Of a stretch of 64,000 bases of DNA, positions 34,994 to 45,209 are shown piece by piece. How positions within the stretch are numbered: position 1 is the stretch's first letter; every line of letters begins with the position of its first letter. The position numbers and the translations under genes are program-made. This DNA is from Variovorax sp. HW608. GTDB lineage: Bacteria; Pseudomonadota; Gammaproteobacteria; Burkholderiales; Burkholderiaceae_C. Below the pieces are notes generated by a model that did not search any database, was not told the DNA's origin, and saw nothing but the letters and a program-made list of their open reading frames with translations. The DNA lies in assembly GCF_900090195.1 (NCBI RefSeq), contig NZ_LT607803.1:6040229-6104228 (forward strand), given 5' to 3'.

Positions 34994-35940
34994 CAATCCT
35001 CCCGCGTGCCGAGCAGGCCCTTGGGCCGGAAGATCAGGATCAGCACCAGGAACATGTACGGCAGGATGGGTGCGATCTGCGAAATCTTGAGGCTCAGCAG
35101 CTCGTACCCGAAGGTCTGGCTGCCGACGGTCATGCCCAGGGCCTGGAGCGCGCCGGCAAAGGACTGGTCCATGGCGACCGCGAAGGTCTGCACCACGCCG
35201 ATGAGAAGGGAGGCGAGAAACGCCCCGGCGAGCGACCCCATGCCGCCCACCACGACCACCACGAAGATGATCGAGCCGACCGATGCCGCCATGGCCGGCT
35301 CGGTGACGTAGGTGTTGCCGCCGATCACGCCAGCCAGGGCCGCCAGCGCGGCGCCGCCCCCGAACACCAGCATGAAGACACGCGGCACGTTGTGACCGAG
35401 CGCTTCGACCATTTCAGGATGCTTGAGCGCGGCCTGGATGACCAGGCCGATGCGCGTGCGGGTCAGCAGCAGCCACACCGAGACGAGCATCAGCACCGCG
35501 ATCAGCATGATGAAGGATCGGGACTTGGGAAACTGGGTTCCGTAGATGGTGAACAGCGGCCCTTCGAGCGCCGGCGGCAAGGCATAGGGGACCACCGAGC
35601 GCCCCCAGACCAGCTGCACGACTTCGAGGATCAGGTAGGAAAGACCGAAGGTCACGAGCAGCTCCGGCACATGCCCGAACTTGTGGACGCGCCGCAGGCT
35701 GTAGCGCTCGAATGCCGCGCCCAGCACGAAGACGATCAGGGGCGCCACGACGAGGGCCGGCCAGAAGCCGACGACAGTGGAGATCGAGTACGCGAAATAG
35801 GCGCCCAGCATGTAGAAGCTGGTGTGCGCAAAATTGAGCACACCCATCATGCTGAAGATCAGCGTGAGGCCGGAGCTCAGCATGAACAGCAACAAGCCAT
35901 AGCTGAGGCCGTTCAACAGGGAGACGGTGAAGAATTCCAT
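34993..35940 (-). CDS. livH: LIV-type ABC transporter permease, LivH
   Basis: A 315-residue permease with eight or so helices. The opening FFTVSLLNGLSYGLLLFMLS and SGLTLIFSMMGVLNFAHT are the LivH hallmark. It pairs with LivM in the membrane. Gene order livK-livH-livM-livG-livF is the usual one. It is separated from livK by 100 bases that contain two hairpins, which probably lower its expression relative to the binding protein. The start ATG is at 35938-35940. Confidence 0.93.
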   Translation of the reverse strand: MEFFTVSLLNGLSYGLLLFMLSSGLTLIFSMMGVLNFAHTSFYMLGAYFAYSISTVVGFWPALVVAPLIVFVLGAAFERYSLRRVHKFGHVPELLVTFGLSYLILEVVQLVWGRSVVPYALPPALEGPLFTIYGTQFPKSRSFIMLIAVLMLVSVWLLLTRTRIGLVIQAALKHPEMVEALGHNVPRVFMLVFGGGAALAALAGVIGGNTYVTEPAMAASVGSIIFVVVVVGGMGSLAGAFLASLLIGVVQTFAVAMDQSFAGALQALGMTVGSQTFGYELLSLKISQIAPILPYMFLVLILIFRPKGLLGTRED

Positions 35941-35960
35941 GGGATCTGGGTGAACGGTTC

Positions 35961-36022
35961 GGGGCGTCGCCGAATGCCCCAAATAGCGACGCCGGGGAGC
36001 GATGGGCATCATTCCCCGGCGT
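35961..36022. promoter_or_regulatory. Two hairpins between livK and livH
   Basis: ACGCCGGGGA (35989-35998) pairs perfectly with TCCCCGGCGT (36013-36022), with GATG and CATC able to pair inside the loop. GGGGC (35961-35965) can pair with GCCCC (35976-35980) just beyond. Such hairpins between the binding-protein gene and the permease genes commonly cause partial termination or protect the upstream mRNA, giving excess binding protein. Confidence 0.5.
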
Positions 36023-36040
36023 GCGGCTCCGGCAAGCGTG

Positions 36041-37288
36041 CTAGGAGGTCGAGGCGCCCGGACGCTTCATCTGGCACGAGGTCGGCGTGCTGGCGATGTA
36101 GGGCTCCAGGTACTTCACCGGCGCGAAGGTGAAGCCGGTCTTCTCGACGCTGTACTTGTTCTTGGCATCGACCTTCTGCCACTTGGAGATCCAGAGGCCC
36201 TGCTGCAACTGGTGATCGGTCTTGCGCATTTCGCTCTCACCGTTGAAGCCCTTGAACTTCAGGCCTTCCATCGCCGCAGCAACCTTGACCGGGTCGGTGG
36301 ATTTCGCCTTGGCCATCGCGTTGCTCATCATCACCAGGGCGTTGTAGACCGAGAAGGTGTAGAGGTCATCGTTGAACTTCTGCTGGAACTCGTTCGTCAG
36401 GGTGCCCAGGCGACCCGGGTAGTTCGAGTGGTTGTAGGCGATCTGGTAGACCTCGAGATCCCCACCCGAAGCCAGCGCGGTCGGGGTGCCGGACACCCCG
36501 GCATAGTAGGCATAGACCGGCACCTTCAGGCCGGCGTCGTTCAGCGCCTTGATCAGGAGGGTCATGTCCTGGCCCCAGTTGCCGGTCACGATCGTGTCGG
36601 CGCCCGACTGCTTGATCTTGGCCACGTAGGGCGCGAAGTCCTTGACCTGGCCCAGGGGATGCAGGTCGTCGCCCACGATCTGGACGTCGGGCCGCTTGCG
36701 CGCCAGGCCCTCCTTGAAATACTTGGCGACCTGCTGGCCGTGCGAGTAGTTCTGGTTGATCAGGTAGACCTTCTTGACGGTGGGCTGGTCCTTCATGAAG
36801 GTAGTCAGCGCCTCCATCTTCATCGAGGTGTCGGCGTCGAGGCGGAAGTGCCAGTAGTTGCACTTGTCGTTGGTCAGGACCGGGTCGACCGCCGCGTAGT
36901 TCAGGTAGATGATTTCCTTGCCGGGATTGCGCTCGTTGGCCTTTCCGACCGCATCGGCCAGCGGCACGGCGACGTTCGAGCCGTTGCCCTGCGTGACATA
37001 GCGATAGCCCTGGTCGCTGGCGGCCTTGAGCAGGTTCAGCGCCTCCTGCGGAGAGCTCTTGCTGTCCATGCCCGTGATCTCGAACTTGACCCCGGCCGGG
37101 TTCTCTTCCGGCGTCAGGTGTTCGGCCACGAACTGCCAGCTCTTGAGCTGGTTCTGCCCCACGTTGGCGAAGGGGCCCGAAAGACCTTCGATCATGGCGA
37201 TCCTGACGGTTTCTCCCTTCTGGGCAAAAGCCCCGGCGGCGCCCGACAGCATCAGGCTCGCGGCAAGGAATTTGAGTGCGAATTTCAT
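36041..37288 (-). CDS. livK: LIV-type ABC transporter substrate-binding protein, LivK-like
   Basis: A 415-residue periplasmic binding protein with a signal peptide (MKFALKFLAASLMLSGAAGAFA, cleavage near 22-23). The mature part starts QKGETVRIAMIEGLSGPFANVG, the usual first strand of the LIV-binding fold. Two cysteines (near residues 143 and 405) could pair. The ligand is unknown; length (about 390 mature residues) is above the 345 of E. coli LivK and closer to homologues that bind aromatic or acyl acids. It is the first gene of the liv operon. Confidence 0.9.
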   Translation of the reverse strand: MKFALKFLAASLMLSGAAGAFAQKGETVRIAMIEGLSGPFANVGQNQLKSWQFVAEHLTPEENPAGVKFEITGMDSKSSPQEALNLLKAASDQGYRYVTQGNGSNVAVPLADAVGKANERNPGKEIIYLNYAAVDPVLTNDKCNYWHFRLDADTSMKMEALTTFMKDQPTVKKVYLINQNYSHGQQVAKYFKEGLARKRPDVQIVGDDLHPLGQVKDFAPYVAKIKQSGADTIVTGNWGQDMTLLIKALNDAGLKVPVYAYYAGVSGTPTALASGGDLEVYQIAYNHSNYPGRLGTLTNEFQQKFNDDLYTFSVYNALVMMSNAMAKAKSTDPVKVAAAMEGLKFKGFNGESEMRKTDHQLQQGLWISKWQKVDAKNKYSVEKTGFTFAPVKYLEPYIASTPTSCQMKRPGASTS

Positions 37289-37432
37289 GGAAGTCGTCTC
37301 CTGGGTCGGTGGTCGTTCAAACACGGGCTGAGGGTACAAGTCTTTGCATGTGCACCCCTCAGGGAATGCCCGTAACGGCGGACTCCAAGCCCCCTCAAAC
37401 TATCACCCAGGCGACACGGACGCCACGAAATC

Positions 37433-37446
37433 CTACCGGCCGGTAG
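37433..37446. promoter_or_regulatory. 14-bp perfect palindrome, candidate TetR-type operator
   Basis: CTACCGGCCGGTAG is a perfect palindrome. It lies 145 bases upstream of the livK start and 9 bases beyond the stop of the acyl-CoA ligase gene. Similar CCGGCCGG-centred sites are bound by TetR-family repressors, so control of livK by such a protein is possible. No regulator gene is nearby. Confidence 0.4.
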
Positions 37447-37454
37447 CTTGGCCG

Positions 37455-39098
<1,644 letters not shown>

Positions 39099-39256
39099 CG
39101 ATTGGCTCCTTCTTGAACGGGCTTTGTTGATTCGGCAGCAACGCAATGTAACCAGCGCGCGCCCTGCGGCCCGAGGTTCACCCAGGGGGGCGCGCCACAC
39201 AATGACAGAAACCCGCAGTCGCGGCCGGTGGACCGCGGGTGCGGGACAATCCACCC

Positions 39257-40738
39257 ATGAGCACGCTTGCAGAAGAAACCGAAGCCGTGGATCTCGGGCT
39301 GCGCTGGGCCCCGGGCTTCTCGGCGCTCGGGCCCGCGTTCTATACCGAACTGCGGCCGACGCCGCTGCCCGAGCCCTACTGGGTGGGCCGCAGCCTCGCG
39401 ATGGCGAGGGAACTCGGCCTGGACCCCGATCAGCTGTCTTCGGACGACGCCCTGGCCGCTTTCACGGGCAATGCATCGGTCAGGGGTTCGCGGCCGCTTT
39501 CCTCGGTCTACAGCGGGCACCAGTTCGGGGTCTGGGCCGGCCAGCTCGGGGACGGCCGCGCGATCCTGCTGGGCGAAACGGCGGGCGGGCTCGAAGTGCA
39601 GCTCAAGGGCAGCGGGCTCACGCCCTACTCCCGCATGGGCGACGGCCGGGCGGTGCTGCGTTCGAGCATCCGTGAATTCCTGTGCAGCGAGGCGGTCAAC
39701 GCCCTCGGCATCCCGACCACGCGCGCGCTGTGCGTCACCGGCTCCGATGCCCCCGTGCACCGGGAGGAGATCGAAACCGCCGCCGTGGTGACCCGGGTGG
39801 CGCCGAGCTTCATCCGCTTCGGCCATTTCGAACACTTCGCCGCCCGGGAGCGCGACGCGGAACTGCGCGCCCTGGCCGACTACGTGATCGACCGCTACTA
39901 CCCCGCCTGCCGGACCACGGAGCGCTGGGGCGGCAACGCCTACGCCGCGCTGCTCGAAGCGGTGAGCGAGCGCACCGCGGCGCTGCTTGCGCAATGGCAG
40001 GCGGCCGGCTTCTGCCACGGGGTGATGAACACCGACAACATGAGCATCCTCGGGCTCACCATCGACTACGGGCCCTTCCAGTTCCTCGACGGCTTCGACC
40101 CGCGGCACATCTGCAACCACAGCGACACCTCCGGCCGCTATGCCTACAACCAGCAGCCGAACGTGGCGTACTGGAATCTCTTCTGCCTCGCCCAGGCGCT
40201 GCTGCCGCTGATCGGCGACCAGGAAATCGCGGTCGCGGCGCTGGAGTCGTACAAGACCGTCTTCCCTCATGAATACGAGGCCCGCATGCGGGCCAAGCTC
40301 GGCTTGACCGACCGGGCCGAATCGGACCGTTCCCTGATCGAGCGGCTGCTGAAGCTGCTGGCGCAGGAGAAGGTCGACTACCCGATCTTCTGGCGGCGGC
40401 TCTCGCGCGTGATGGCCGGCGACAATCCGGATTCGGTGCGCGACCTGTTCATCGACCGCGGCGGCTTCGACGGCTGGTTCCGCTCGTTCACCGAGCGCCA
40501 TGCCGCGATTGCGCCCTCGAAGGCGGCCGACCTGATGCTCGCCAGCAATCCCAAGTTCGTGCTCAGGAACCATCTGGGCCAGCAAGCCATCGAAGCCGCA
40601 CAGCGCAAGGACCACTCCGGCGTCGCCGCCTTGCTCAGGCTGCTCGAATCCCCATTTGAAGAGCACGCCGGCCACGACCAATGGGCCGGCTTCCCGCCCG
40701 ACTGGGCTTCAACGATCGAAATCAGCTGTTCATCATGA
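39257..40738 (+). CDS. selO: Protein adenylyltransferase SelO (YdiU)
   Basis: A 493-residue pseudokinase-fold enzyme that transfers AMP from ATP to serine, threonine or tyrosine of target proteins in oxidative stress. [19 protein letters not shown] is strongly conserved; Lys118 (VQLKGSG), the GVMNTDNMS loop (Asp260, Asn261) and Asp270 (LTIDYGP) would bind ATP and metal. The C-terminus ends CSS, where eukaryotic SelO has selenocysteine. Start is the ATG at 39257 (MSTLAEE). Its stop overlaps msrB by ATGA, which fits the redox link of both proteins. Confidence 0.93.
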   Translation: MSTLAEETEAVDLGLRWAPGFSALGPAFYTELRPTPLPEPYWVGRSLAMARELGLDPDQLSSDDALAAFTGNASVRGSRPLSSVYSGHQFGVWAGQLGDGRAILLGETAGGLEVQLKGSGLTPYSRMGDGRAVLRSSIREFLCSEAVNALGIPTTRALCVTGSDAPVHREEIETAAVVTRVAPSFIRFGHFEHFAARERDAELRALADYVIDRYYPACRTTERWGGNAYAALLEAVSERTAALLAQWQAAGFCHGVMNTDNMSILGLTIDYGPFQFLDGFDPRHICNHSDTSGRYAYNQQPNVAYWNLFCLAQALLPLIGDQEIAVAALESYKTVFPHEYEARMRAKLGLTDRAESDRSLIERLLKLLAQEKVDYPIFWRRLSRVMAGDNPDSVRDLFIDRGGFDGWFRSFTERHAAIAPSKAADLMLASNPKFVLRNHLGQQAIEAAQRKDHSGVAALLRLLESPFEEHAGHDQWAGFPPDWASTIEISCSS

Positions 40739-41145
40739 CCGCACCCACCCAGAAGACCGACGCCGAATGGAAAACGATCCTTGCCGAAAAAGGTGCCGAG
40801 CGCGGCGCCTTCGAGGTCACGCGCCATGCGGCCACCGAGCGCCCCTTCACCGGCAAATATGAAGCGCACTGGGAAGACGGCACCTACCACTGCATCTGCT
40901 GCGGCGCGAAGCTGTTCGAGTCGTCGACCAAGTTCGACGCCGGCTGCGGGTGGCCCAGCTTCTCGCAGGAAGCGGTGCCCGGCGCGATCCGCAACATCAT
41001 CGACCGGTCGCACGGCATGGTTCGCACCGAAAATGTGTGCGCCAATTGCGGCGCGCACCTCGGCCACGTGTTTCCCGACGGACCGACCGAGACCGGCCTT
41101 CGCTACTGCATGAATTCGGCCGCGCTCGACTTCCAGAAGCGCTGA
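40735..41145 (+). CDS. msrB: Peptide-methionine (R)-S-oxide reductase MsrB
   Basis: A 136-residue reductase that repairs methionine-R-sulfoxide in proteins. Zinc ligands Cys53/Cys56 and Cys102/Cys105, GWPSF (72-76) and catalytic Cys125 (RYCMNS) are all visible. The ATG overlaps the selO stop (40735-40738), so translation is coupled. SelO and MsrB both respond to oxidative stress, and their overlap is conserved in related bacteria as far as I recall. Predicted cytoplasmic; no signal peptide. Confidence 0.95.
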   Translation: MTAPTQKTDAEWKTILAEKGAERGAFEVTRHAATERPFTGKYEAHWEDGTYHCICCGAKLFESSTKFDAGCGWPSFSQEAVPGAIRNIIDRSHGMVRTENVCANCGAHLGHVFPDGPTETGLRYCMNSAALDFQKR

Positions 41146-41183
41146 GCCACTACGAGCGACCGCGAGCGACTGAACGCCCCATC

Positions 41184-41723
41184 ATGAAACTGATCCTCGA
41201 CTTCTTCCCCATCCTGCTCTTCTTCGGGGCGTTCAAGCTCTACGACATCTACACCGCCACCGCCGTACTGATGGCCGGCACCGTCATCCAGATGGGCATC
41301 ATCTGGCTGCGCGAGCGCAAGCTGCTGCCGATGCAGAAGGCCACCCTGGTGCTGATCCTGCTGTTCGGCTCGCTGACCCTCGCGCTGCACGACGACCGCT
41401 TCATCAAGTGGAAGCCGACGGTGCTGTACGGTGCGATGGCCGTGGCGCTCGCGGTGGCGCTGTGGGGCTTCAAGAAGAACTTCCTCAAGATGCTGCTGGG
41501 CACCCAGCTCGAACTGCCGACGCACATCTGGGGCCGGCTCAACGTGGCGTGGGTGGCGTATTGCGTCTTCATGGCCGCGCTCAACGGCTACGTGGCGGCG
41601 TATTTCAGCACCGAGGCGTGGGTCAACTTCAAGCTCTGGGGGTACGTCTTCCCGATCGTCTTCCTGGTGGTGCAGGGGCTGTACATCGCGCCCCACCTCA
41701 AATCCGACGAGCCCGCCGCATGA
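41184..41723 (+). CDS. yciB: Inner-membrane septation protein YciB (IspZ)
   Basis: A 179-residue membrane protein with five helices. [18 protein letters not shown] is the family opening, and [19 protein letters not shown] followed by [13 protein letters not shown] are conserved. YciB is tied to cell-envelope integrity and septation in Enterobacteria and Shigella; its biochemical activity is unknown. It lies 38 bases after msrB and ahead of bolA. The start ATG is at 41184. Confidence 0.93.
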   Translation: MKLILDFFPILLFFGAFKLYDIYTATAVLMAGTVIQMGIIWLRERKLLPMQKATLVLILLFGSLTLALHDDRFIKWKPTVLYGAMAVALAVALWGFKKNFLKMLLGTQLELPTHIWGRLNVAWVAYCVFMAALNGYVAAYFSTEAWVNFKLWGYVFPIVFLVVQGLYIAPHLKSDEPAA

Positions 41724-41734
41724 GCGCAGCGCCG

Positions 41735-41803
41735 GGCCGGCCCAAGCAAGCTCGCACCCCCTCGGGGGGCAGCGAGGACACGAAGTGCCGAGCGTGGGGG
41801 TAC
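41735..41803 (+). repeat. Dispersed intergenic repeat, copy A
   Basis: Contains CCCCCTCGGGGGG (41757-41769), CGAGGACACGAAGTGCCGAG (41773-41792) and ends CGTGGGGG. The same order occurs at 53800-53866, with related copies at 27152-27218 and inverted at 59378-59460. The terminal G5 lies 5 bases before the bolA ATG and may serve as its ribosome binding site. CTCGC and GCGAG, and CAC-GAA-GTG, can pair, so the element can fold in RNA or DNA. Confidence 0.75.
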
Positions 41804-41805
41804 CC

Positions 41806-42069
41806 ATGACGCCCCCCACCTCGCACGATCTCGAAGCGCGGCTGCGCGACGCACTCGACCCGACGATGCTCGAAGTCATCGACGAGAGCGCCGCGCACGC
41901 CGGCCATTCCGGCGCCAATGCCGAGGGCTATGGCACCCATTTCCGGGTCCGCATCGCCTCGCCGCTGTTCGCCGGGAAGTCCCGCGTGGCGTGCCATCGG
42001 CTTGTGTATGATGCGCTGCAGCTTTTCATCGCACAGGGTCTTCACGCGATTGCCATCGAGACGTTCTAA
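41806..42069 (+). CDS. bolA: BolA family protein
   Basis: An 87-residue protein. SHDLEARLRDALDPTMLEVID leads to HFRVRIASPLFAGKSRVACHRLVYDAL, the class II KH-like fold of BolA with the conserved RHR-like region and the His that binds iron-sulfur clusters with monothiol glutaredoxin. BolA proteins act as regulators or in Fe-S metabolism. The start follows a dispersed repeat, whose G-rich end provides the only ribosome site. It lies between yciB and a PpiC-type isomerase in one direction. Confidence 0.9.
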   Translation: MTPPTSHDLEARLRDALDPTMLEVIDESAAHAGHSGANAEGYGTHFRVRIASPLFAGKSRVACHRLVYDALQLFIAQGLHAIAIETF

Positions 42070-42188
42070 GCCGCTCTGATCGCACCCGGCCGTACACCTT
42101 GCGGCGAAAAACTCCCCTCCCTTTTCCATCCAGCGCTTTATTCAACCGCGCCCAAGGCGCGTCTACCTCCAGGATCGAGGCTCCCAAC

Positions 42189-42974
42189 ATGAAGAAACAT
42201 ATCCTGCAAGCCGTCGCAGCCGCCGTACTCGTTGGCGCGGTTCCCTTTGCCGCCTTTGCGCAGAACGCGGCCATCGTCAACGGCAAACCGGTTCCGAAGG
42301 CGCGCATGGAGGTGCTGGCTCAGCAGCTGGCGGCAGCCGGCCGCCCCGTCACGCCCGAGATGCAGGAGCAGCTGCGCGAGGAGGTCATCGCCCGCGAGGT
42401 CTTCATGCAGGAAGCGCAGAAGCAGGGCCTGGATGCCACCGAGGACTACAAGAACCAGCTCGAACTCGCCCGCCAGGCGATCCTGATCCGCCAGCTGTTC
42501 GAGAACTACCGCAAGACCAATGTCGTGTCGGACGCCGACGCCAAGGCTGAGTACGACAAGTTCGCCGCCGCCAACAGCGGCAAGGAATTCAAGGCCCGCC
42601 ACATCCTGGTCGAAAACGAAGACCAGGCCAAGAAGATCATTGCCGACCTCAAGAAGGGCGCCAAGTTCGAGGACATCGCCAAGAAGCAGAGCAAGGACCC
42701 GGGTTCGGGCGCCAACGGCGGCGACCTCGACTGGGCATCGCCAGCGAGCTTCGTGCCCGAGTTCTCGGAAGCGATGGTCAAGCTCGGCAAGGGCGAGATG
42801 ACGCAGACGCCGGTCAAGTCGCAATTCGGCTATCACATCATCCGCGTCGACGACATCCGCCAGGCGCAACTGCCGAAGTTCGAGGAAGTGAAGCCGCAGA
42901 TCGTGCAGCAGCTGCAGCAGCAGCGTCTGCAGAAGTACCAGGAAGAACTGCGCGCGAAGGCGAAGGTCGAATAA
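42189..42974 (+). CDS. Periplasmic PpiC/parvulin-type peptidyl-prolyl isomerase
   Basis: A 261-residue exported folding helper. The signal peptide is MKKHILQAVAAAVLVGAVPF plus AAFA, with cleavage near residue 24. An N-terminal helical SurA-like region (25-130) precedes one parvulin domain (about 134-221, starting FKARHILVENEDQAKKI and ending FGYHIIRVDD). The C-terminus is Gln/Lys-rich and helical. It helps outer-membrane or periplasmic proteins to fold. The gene is followed by a strong terminator, and ends the selO-msrB-yciB-bolA run. Confidence 0.92.
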   Translation: MKKHILQAVAAAVLVGAVPFAAFAQNAAIVNGKPVPKARMEVLAQQLAAAGRPVTPEMQEQLREEVIAREVFMQEAQKQGLDATEDYKNQLELARQAILIRQLFENYRKTNVVSDADAKAEYDKFAAANSGKEFKARHILVENEDQAKKIIADLKKGAKFEDIAKKQSKDPGSGANGGDLDWASPASFVPEFSEAMVKLGKGEMTQTPVKSQFGYHIIRVDDIRQAQLPKFEEVKPQIVQQLQQQRLQKYQEELRAKAKVE

Positions 42975-43008
42975 GCGCGCGCTCGCGGACCCCGAAAGAA
43001 GAAGGAAG

Positions 43009-43034
43009 CGGCCTCCCCACGGAGGCCGTTTTTC
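43009..43034. terminator. Intrinsic terminator, bidirectional position
   Basis: CGGCCTCC (43009-43016), loop CCAC, GGAGGCCG (43021-43028), then TTTTTC. A perfect 8-bp stem and T run end the PpiC-type gene on the plus strand. On the other strand it sits just past the stop of the last fimbrial gene, where fewer U residues follow. Confidence 0.9.
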
Positions 43035-43040
43035 TTGATG

Positions 43041-43793
43041 TCACCGCGCCACGATCCGGCAGGCGCGGGATCGGGCTTCGGTGTTGCCGTTGTCATCGAT
43101 GAGCGTGTAGGCGACGGTCGCTTCGGTGCGCGCCGCGTCCGATGGCTCGATGTCGAGGTCGGCGTCGCCGTAAGGCGCGACCGTGACGGCCTCGGCCACC
43201 TCCTTCGCATCGTGCGTGAACTGCAGCTCGGCCAGGTTCGCGAAGTAAGGCGTGGGATTCTTCACCGTGAGGTGCGGATGCCCCGGCTCGTTGTCGAGCA
43301 GGAATTCGAGCTTGGAGGGGACTTCGCCGGGCGACACCGGCAAGTCCTGCGGCCGCACGAAGACCTTCATCTGCGTGCGGATCGCCACCGTGAGCGTCGC
43401 GGCATCCGGCGAACGGTCGACCTCGGTGGGAGGAATCTCGTAGAGATTCAGCCAGAACAGCGATTCGCGGTCCTTGGGGAGCGGCGCGCCCGAATACAGG
43501 AGGCGCAGGCTGATCTGGTCGTGCGGGTTCAGCCGGAAGATCGGCGGCAGGGGGATGATCGGCGCGCGCGAGTTCTCGGGCAGCGAGTCCAGCGCGCCGT
43601 CGTCCACCCAGACCTCCACCACCACCGGATAGTCGTTCAGGTTGATCAGTTGCAGGGAACGCTCGCCCGCGCCGGCCATGAAGACGACCCGGGTCGACTC
43701 GGCCACGACGCCGGCGAAGGCAGCCCGTCCGGCGAACAGTCCCAGCGCCAGCAGGAAGAGGATGCGAACGAACGGCATTCGAAGGATCGCCAT
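43041..43793 (-). CDS. Fimbrial periplasmic chaperone, distal copy
   Basis: A 250-residue PapD-like chaperone with a signal peptide (residues 1 to about 28, ending AAFA). The first domain has STRVVFMAGAGERSLQLINL and RLLYSGAPLPKDRESLFWLNLYEIPP, the pilin-binding strand and the conserved region for donor-strand complementation. It holds pilins folded in the periplasm. AAAAGGAG lies upstream of the ATG at 43791-43793; the frame extends far upstream through the adhesin gene but is not used there. It is the last gene of the fimbrial operon and the second chaperone in it. Confidence 0.9.
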   Translation of the reverse strand: MAILRMPFVRILFLLALGLFAGRAAFAGVVAESTRVVFMAGAGERSLQLINLNDYPVVVEVWVDDGALDSLPENSRAPIIPLPPIFRLNPHDQISLRLLYSGAPLPKDRESLFWLNLYEIPPTEVDRSPDAATLTVAIRTQMKVFVRPQDLPVSPGEVPSKLEFLLDNEPGHPHLTVKNPTPYFANLAELQFTHDAKEVAEAVTVAPYGDADLDIEPSDAARTEATVAYTLIDDNGNTEARSRACRIVAR

Positions 43794-43807
43794 GGGATCG
43801 ACTCCTT

Positions 43808-45199
43808 TTACTGGACGCGAATCACGACCTGCGCGCGCGCATTGACCTTGCCCGGCGTGACGGTGCGGCCCGGGATCTTCTTGAGCGTCGCCTGCAGGTG
43901 CTTGGTGTAGCTGGTCACGCCGGCGGCGACGCCGGTCGATGAGGCGCCCTCCAGCACCGGATACCAGCCCGCTGCGTTGCCGGTGGCCGTGACCATCTCG
44001 TTGCCGAGGAAGTTGAGCGCCGTGCCGTCGCCGAATGCGAGCGCGACTCCCACGCCGGTGGCGACGCCGGAATCCACGCCGTAGCCGTCGGACAGCAGAA
44101 AGGTCGCGCCGCCGCTGGCGGTGGTCAAGCCCAGGCCCGCGGCGCTCTGGTAGTTGGCCGCCGGAACCAGGACGCCCATCGCGGTCTGCCCGGCCTTGAC
44201 CCCGCTCGCGAGCGCAGTCAGCCCGGTATTGGCCGGTGCCCCAGTCTGGCATTCGAAGGTGATGTCGATCGGCATCTGCCGCGTGCCGCCGCCTTCGAGC
44301 TCCGCGACGGTCATCAACGGGAAGCGCACGTTCGGCGTCACGTTCGTCACCGCGCAGGTGGCCGACCGGTTCACCGTGAGGCGGTTGTACAGATTGACCG
44401 TGCCCGGCCAGGCGGTGTACCAGCCTTCGTAGTACGACAGCGAGTCGCGCCCATCCTGCAGATTGTTCGAGAACCCCGGCCCCTTGAACGCGATGTAGGC
44501 CGCGGGCTGCGAATAGCCGTAGTTGCCCGAACCGGTACTGCCGCCCGTGTTGCTGACGCGAACCAGCTCCACTCGCACGTCGCTGAAGTTCTTGGCCTTG
44601 ACCAGGATCTTGCCCTGGCTGTCGTGGTCCAGGCCGGTCAGCGGCCTGGACTGCCAGTAGCGGCTGAAGTAGTTGCCGGTCTGGGTGTGCGTGACACGGA
44701 TCACCATGCCCCGGAAGTAGGTCCGGTAAGCGGCCGGCAAGCCGAAGCTCGCGCCGTCTTCGTACATGCCGCCGAATTCGTTGTCGCCGTTGGTCGCGTA
44801 GAACTCGAACAGGCTGCCCGCGTCCGCCGCATCGCAGCGGAACAGCACCTGCTCGGCGGTGTACGGCTCGTTGCCCAGCGTGAGAATGCTGGCACTGCCG
44901 CTGGCCAGCAGGGTGCCGTCGGGCTGGAAGGTGCTGCTGTTGAGATTCACCGCCGAGACCGAAAGGCCGCTGGCGCCGGCGCCGTCGACCGAACCCGTCC
45001 AGGTGTTGTGCGTGCCATGGGCCGGGTCGACGTAGTAGATCGAGTTGCTCGGATAGCTGGTCGTCGGCGCATAGCTGATCCGGGTGCAGGTGGCCCATGC
45101 GGGCACGCAGAGGGTCAGCATCACGGCCAGGGTCCAGCGGGAAAGCCACCTGCGCATGCAAGCGGCGCAGGCAGTTGCGGGGATGGATGTCGGCGCCAT
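43808..45199 (-). CDS. Fimbrial tip adhesin-like protein
   Basis: A 463-residue exported protein with a twin-basic N-terminus and a long signal (about 1-37, ending VPAWA). The N-terminal 290 residues, from TCTRISYAPTTSYPSNSIYY, form a receptor-binding-like domain; the C-terminal 170 residues have two Cys and end in a pilin-type strand (TVTPGKVNARAQVVIRVQ). This two-domain layout is typical of chaperone-usher tip adhesins. AAAGGA lies 6 bases before the ATG at 45197-45199; an internal ATG at 45155-45157 is possible. The receptor is unknown. Confidence 0.85.
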   Translation of the reverse strand: MAPTSIPATACAACMRRWLSRWTLAVMLTLCVPAWATCTRISYAPTTSYPSNSIYYVDPAHGTHNTWTGSVDGAGASGLSVSAVNLNSSTFQPDGTLLASGSASILTLGNEPYTAEQVLFRCDAADAGSLFEFYATNGDNEFGGMYEDGASFGLPAAYRTYFRGMVIRVTHTQTGNYFSRYWQSRPLTGLDHDSQGKILVKAKNFSDVRVELVRVSNTGGSTGSGNYGYSQPAAYIAFKGPGFSNNLQDGRDSLSYYEGWYTAWPGTVNLYNRLTVNRSATCAVTNVTPNVRFPLMTVAELEGGGTRQMPIDITFECQTGAPANTGLTALASGVKAGQTAMGVLVPAANYQSAAGLGLTTASGGATFLLSDGYGVDSGVATGVGVALAFGDGTALNFLGNEMVTATGNAAGWYPVLEGASSTGVAAGVTSYTKHLQATLKKIPGRTVTPGKVNARAQVVIRVQ

Positions 45200-45209
45200 G
45201 TTCGTCCTT

